The position numbers and the translations under genes were made by a program. Shown here piece after piece: positions 63,154 to 64,000 of a DNA stretch of 64,000 bases; the stretch's first letter is position 1, and each line of letters opens with the position of its first letter. The notes below the pieces were generated by a model. The model saw only the letters and a list, made by a program, of their open reading frames with translations. It did not search any database and was not told the DNA's origin. Source of the stretch: Hyphomicrobiales bacterium (lineage in GTDB: Bacteria > Pseudomonadota > Alphaproteobacteria > Rhizobiales > Rhizobiaceae); assembly GCA_900469475.1 (NCBI GenBank), contig UBXG01000019.1:1-64000 (forward strand), in the 5' to 3' direction.

Positions 63154-64000
63154 ATGATGAGCAACGTCAGCGAGCGTCCCGGCGTCGAGCCGGGCGAGAA
63201 GATCGGCTTTGTCGGTCTCGGCGTCATGGGCCAGCCGATGGCCCTCAATCTCGCAAAGGCGGGCACCAGGCTTGTCGTTTGGAACAGATCGCCGGCAGCG
63301 GCCGATCCGTTGCGCGAGGCAGGTGCGACGGTCGCCGTAAGTGTAGAAGAGGTGTTCGAACGCACGCGCATCGTCATCCTGATGCTGGTCAACGAAACTG
63401 TGCTGGACGAGGTGCTGCGGCGCGGGACACCGGACTTCGCCAAGCTGGTTGCCGGCCATATCGTCGTGTCGATGGGCTCCAATCCGCCCGACTATTCGCG
63501 CGGGCTAGCCGCCGATATTCTCGCAGCCGGTGGGCGCTATGTCGAAGCCCCGGTTTCGGGCTCGCGGAAGCCTGCCGAGACAGCGCAGCTGGTCGCGCTG
63601 CTCGGCGGCGATGCGGACACGGTTGTCGAAGTGCGGCCGCTGCTTGCGCCTATGTGCCGCGAAACGATCCTGTGCGGTCCGGTCGGCAATGCGCTGCTGA
63701 TGAAGCTGACCGTCAACCTCTACCTTTGCACGATGCTGGCGGGTCTCGCCGAAGCCTCGCATTTCGCCGAGCGGAACGGCCTCGATCTCGAAACTTTTCA
63801 GGCTGCGATCGATTCCGGCCCGATGGCCAGCGATCTGACGCGCGTGAAAATTCCGAAGCTTGTTTCGCGGGATTTTTCAGTGCAAGCGGCGACGGCCGAT
63901 GCCTTCAACAGCACCAAACTGATTGCCGAGGCGGCTCGTGCCGTCGGCATGGCATCGCCGGTCCTTGATGTCTGCCGTACTCTTTATGGCGAGAGCGTCG
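63154..64000 (+). CDS. 3-hydroxyisobutyrate dehydrogenase-type NAD(P)-binding protein (partial)
   Basis: The gene runs off the window end; 282 residues are visible. The NAD(P) Rossmann motif F-V-G-L-G-V-M-G-Q-P-M is near residue 20. The substrate motif M-G-S-N-P-P-D and E-A-P-V-S-G-S-R-K-P-A follow, and the catalytic lysine region reads L-L-M-K-L-T-V-N-L-Y with Lys and Asn in place. It belongs to the beta-hydroxyacid dehydrogenase group that reduces or oxidises small hydroxyacids. Substrate unknown. The ATG pair at 63154/63157 follows a C-G-G-A-G site; the composite repeat lies just upstream. Confidence 0.87.
   Translation, partial: MMSNVSERPGVEPGEKIGFVGLGVMGQPMALNLAKAGTRLVVWNRSPAAADPLREAGATVAVSVEEVFERTRIVILMLVNETVLDEVLRRGTPDFAKLVAGHIVVSMGSNPPDYSRGLAADILAAGGRYVEAPVSGSRKPAETAQLVALLGGDADTVVEVRPLLAPMCRETILCGPVGNALLMKLTVNLYLCTMLAGLAEASHFAERNGLDLETFQAAIDSGPMASDLTRVKIPKLVSRDFSVQAATADAFNSTKLIAEAARAVGMASPVLDVCRTLYGESV

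Noticed and set aside
63081..63968. 295-residue plus-strand frame near the window end
   Set aside because: It lies in a different frame from the dehydrogenase, starts within the repeat and yields Arg/Ser-rich sequence without motifs.

Overview
The window looks like a chromosomal segment from a Rhizobiaceae species, most likely genus Rhizobium. Indicators are a CpdR response regulator nearly identical to the rhizobial CpdR1 type, a MloK1-type cyclic-nucleotide-gated potassium channel, a Brucella Omp10-like lipoprotein, homospermidine synthase, an MmgR/alpha-r8-type small RNA, a general-stress (EcfG/RpoE2) promoter motif and intergenic repeats of the kind common in rhizobia. Gene order is dense and mostly housekeeping. 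I see no phage, plasmid, transposase, integrase, CRISPR array or rRNA. There is one tRNA (Val, anticodon GAC).

Layout. 0.3-8.3 kb (minus strand): a lone TadG-like von Willebrand protein, then a tight three-gene amide-bond cluster (transglutaminase plus DUF2126; ATP-grasp fused to alpha-E; second transglutaminase). 8.5-14.1 kb: manC, a DUF475 membrane protein, several small exported or hypothetical proteins (one behind a general-stress promoter), tRNA-Val and cpdR. 14.4-17.4 kb: an N-formylglutamate amidohydrolase-family gene, the MmgR-type sRNA, a HisN-type phosphatase and a PldB-like lipase. 17.6-26 kb: regulators and transport (SDR, two LysR, MloK1-type channel, Lrp, DUF2000, an sHSP with an RpoH promoter, a BASS transporter, threonine aldolase). 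26.5-33.7 kb: gltB and gltD, then an unusual stand-alone GlyRS-like catalytic domain.

33.9-40.3 kb is an envelope region: SGNH hydrolase, MltB, galU, an outer-membrane beta-barrel and arabinose-5-phosphate isomerase. 40.3-43 kb holds an NfeD/SPFH membrane pair divergent from an HtrA-like protein that has lost its catalytic residues. 43-51.1 kb: hemH, a periplasmic nucleotidase with a LysM tail, Omp10-like lipoprotein, hss and a pabB/pabC-like/YciI operon. 51.2-55 kb: a palindromic repeat, pepF and an orphan sigma-54 response regulator. 55.2-59.7 kb: a DUF882 peptidase, two glycosyltransferase-type genes and a polysaccharide deacetylase, probably acting on surface polysaccharide. 60-64 kb: a small membrane protein, a flavin amine oxidase, ilvE, a composite repeat and a 3-hydroxyisobutyrate dehydrogenase-type gene cut by the window end.

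The genes fall into three functional groups: nitrogen and amino-acid metabolism (gltBD, ilvE, threonine aldolase, hisN, hss, pab genes); envelope and polysaccharide construction (manC, galU, kdsD, MltB, DUF882, glycosyltransferases, deacetylase); and stress or regulatory circuitry (cpdR, mmgR, RpoH- and EcfG-type promoters, Lrp/LysR). Identities come from reading motifs and family resemblance. No database search was run.
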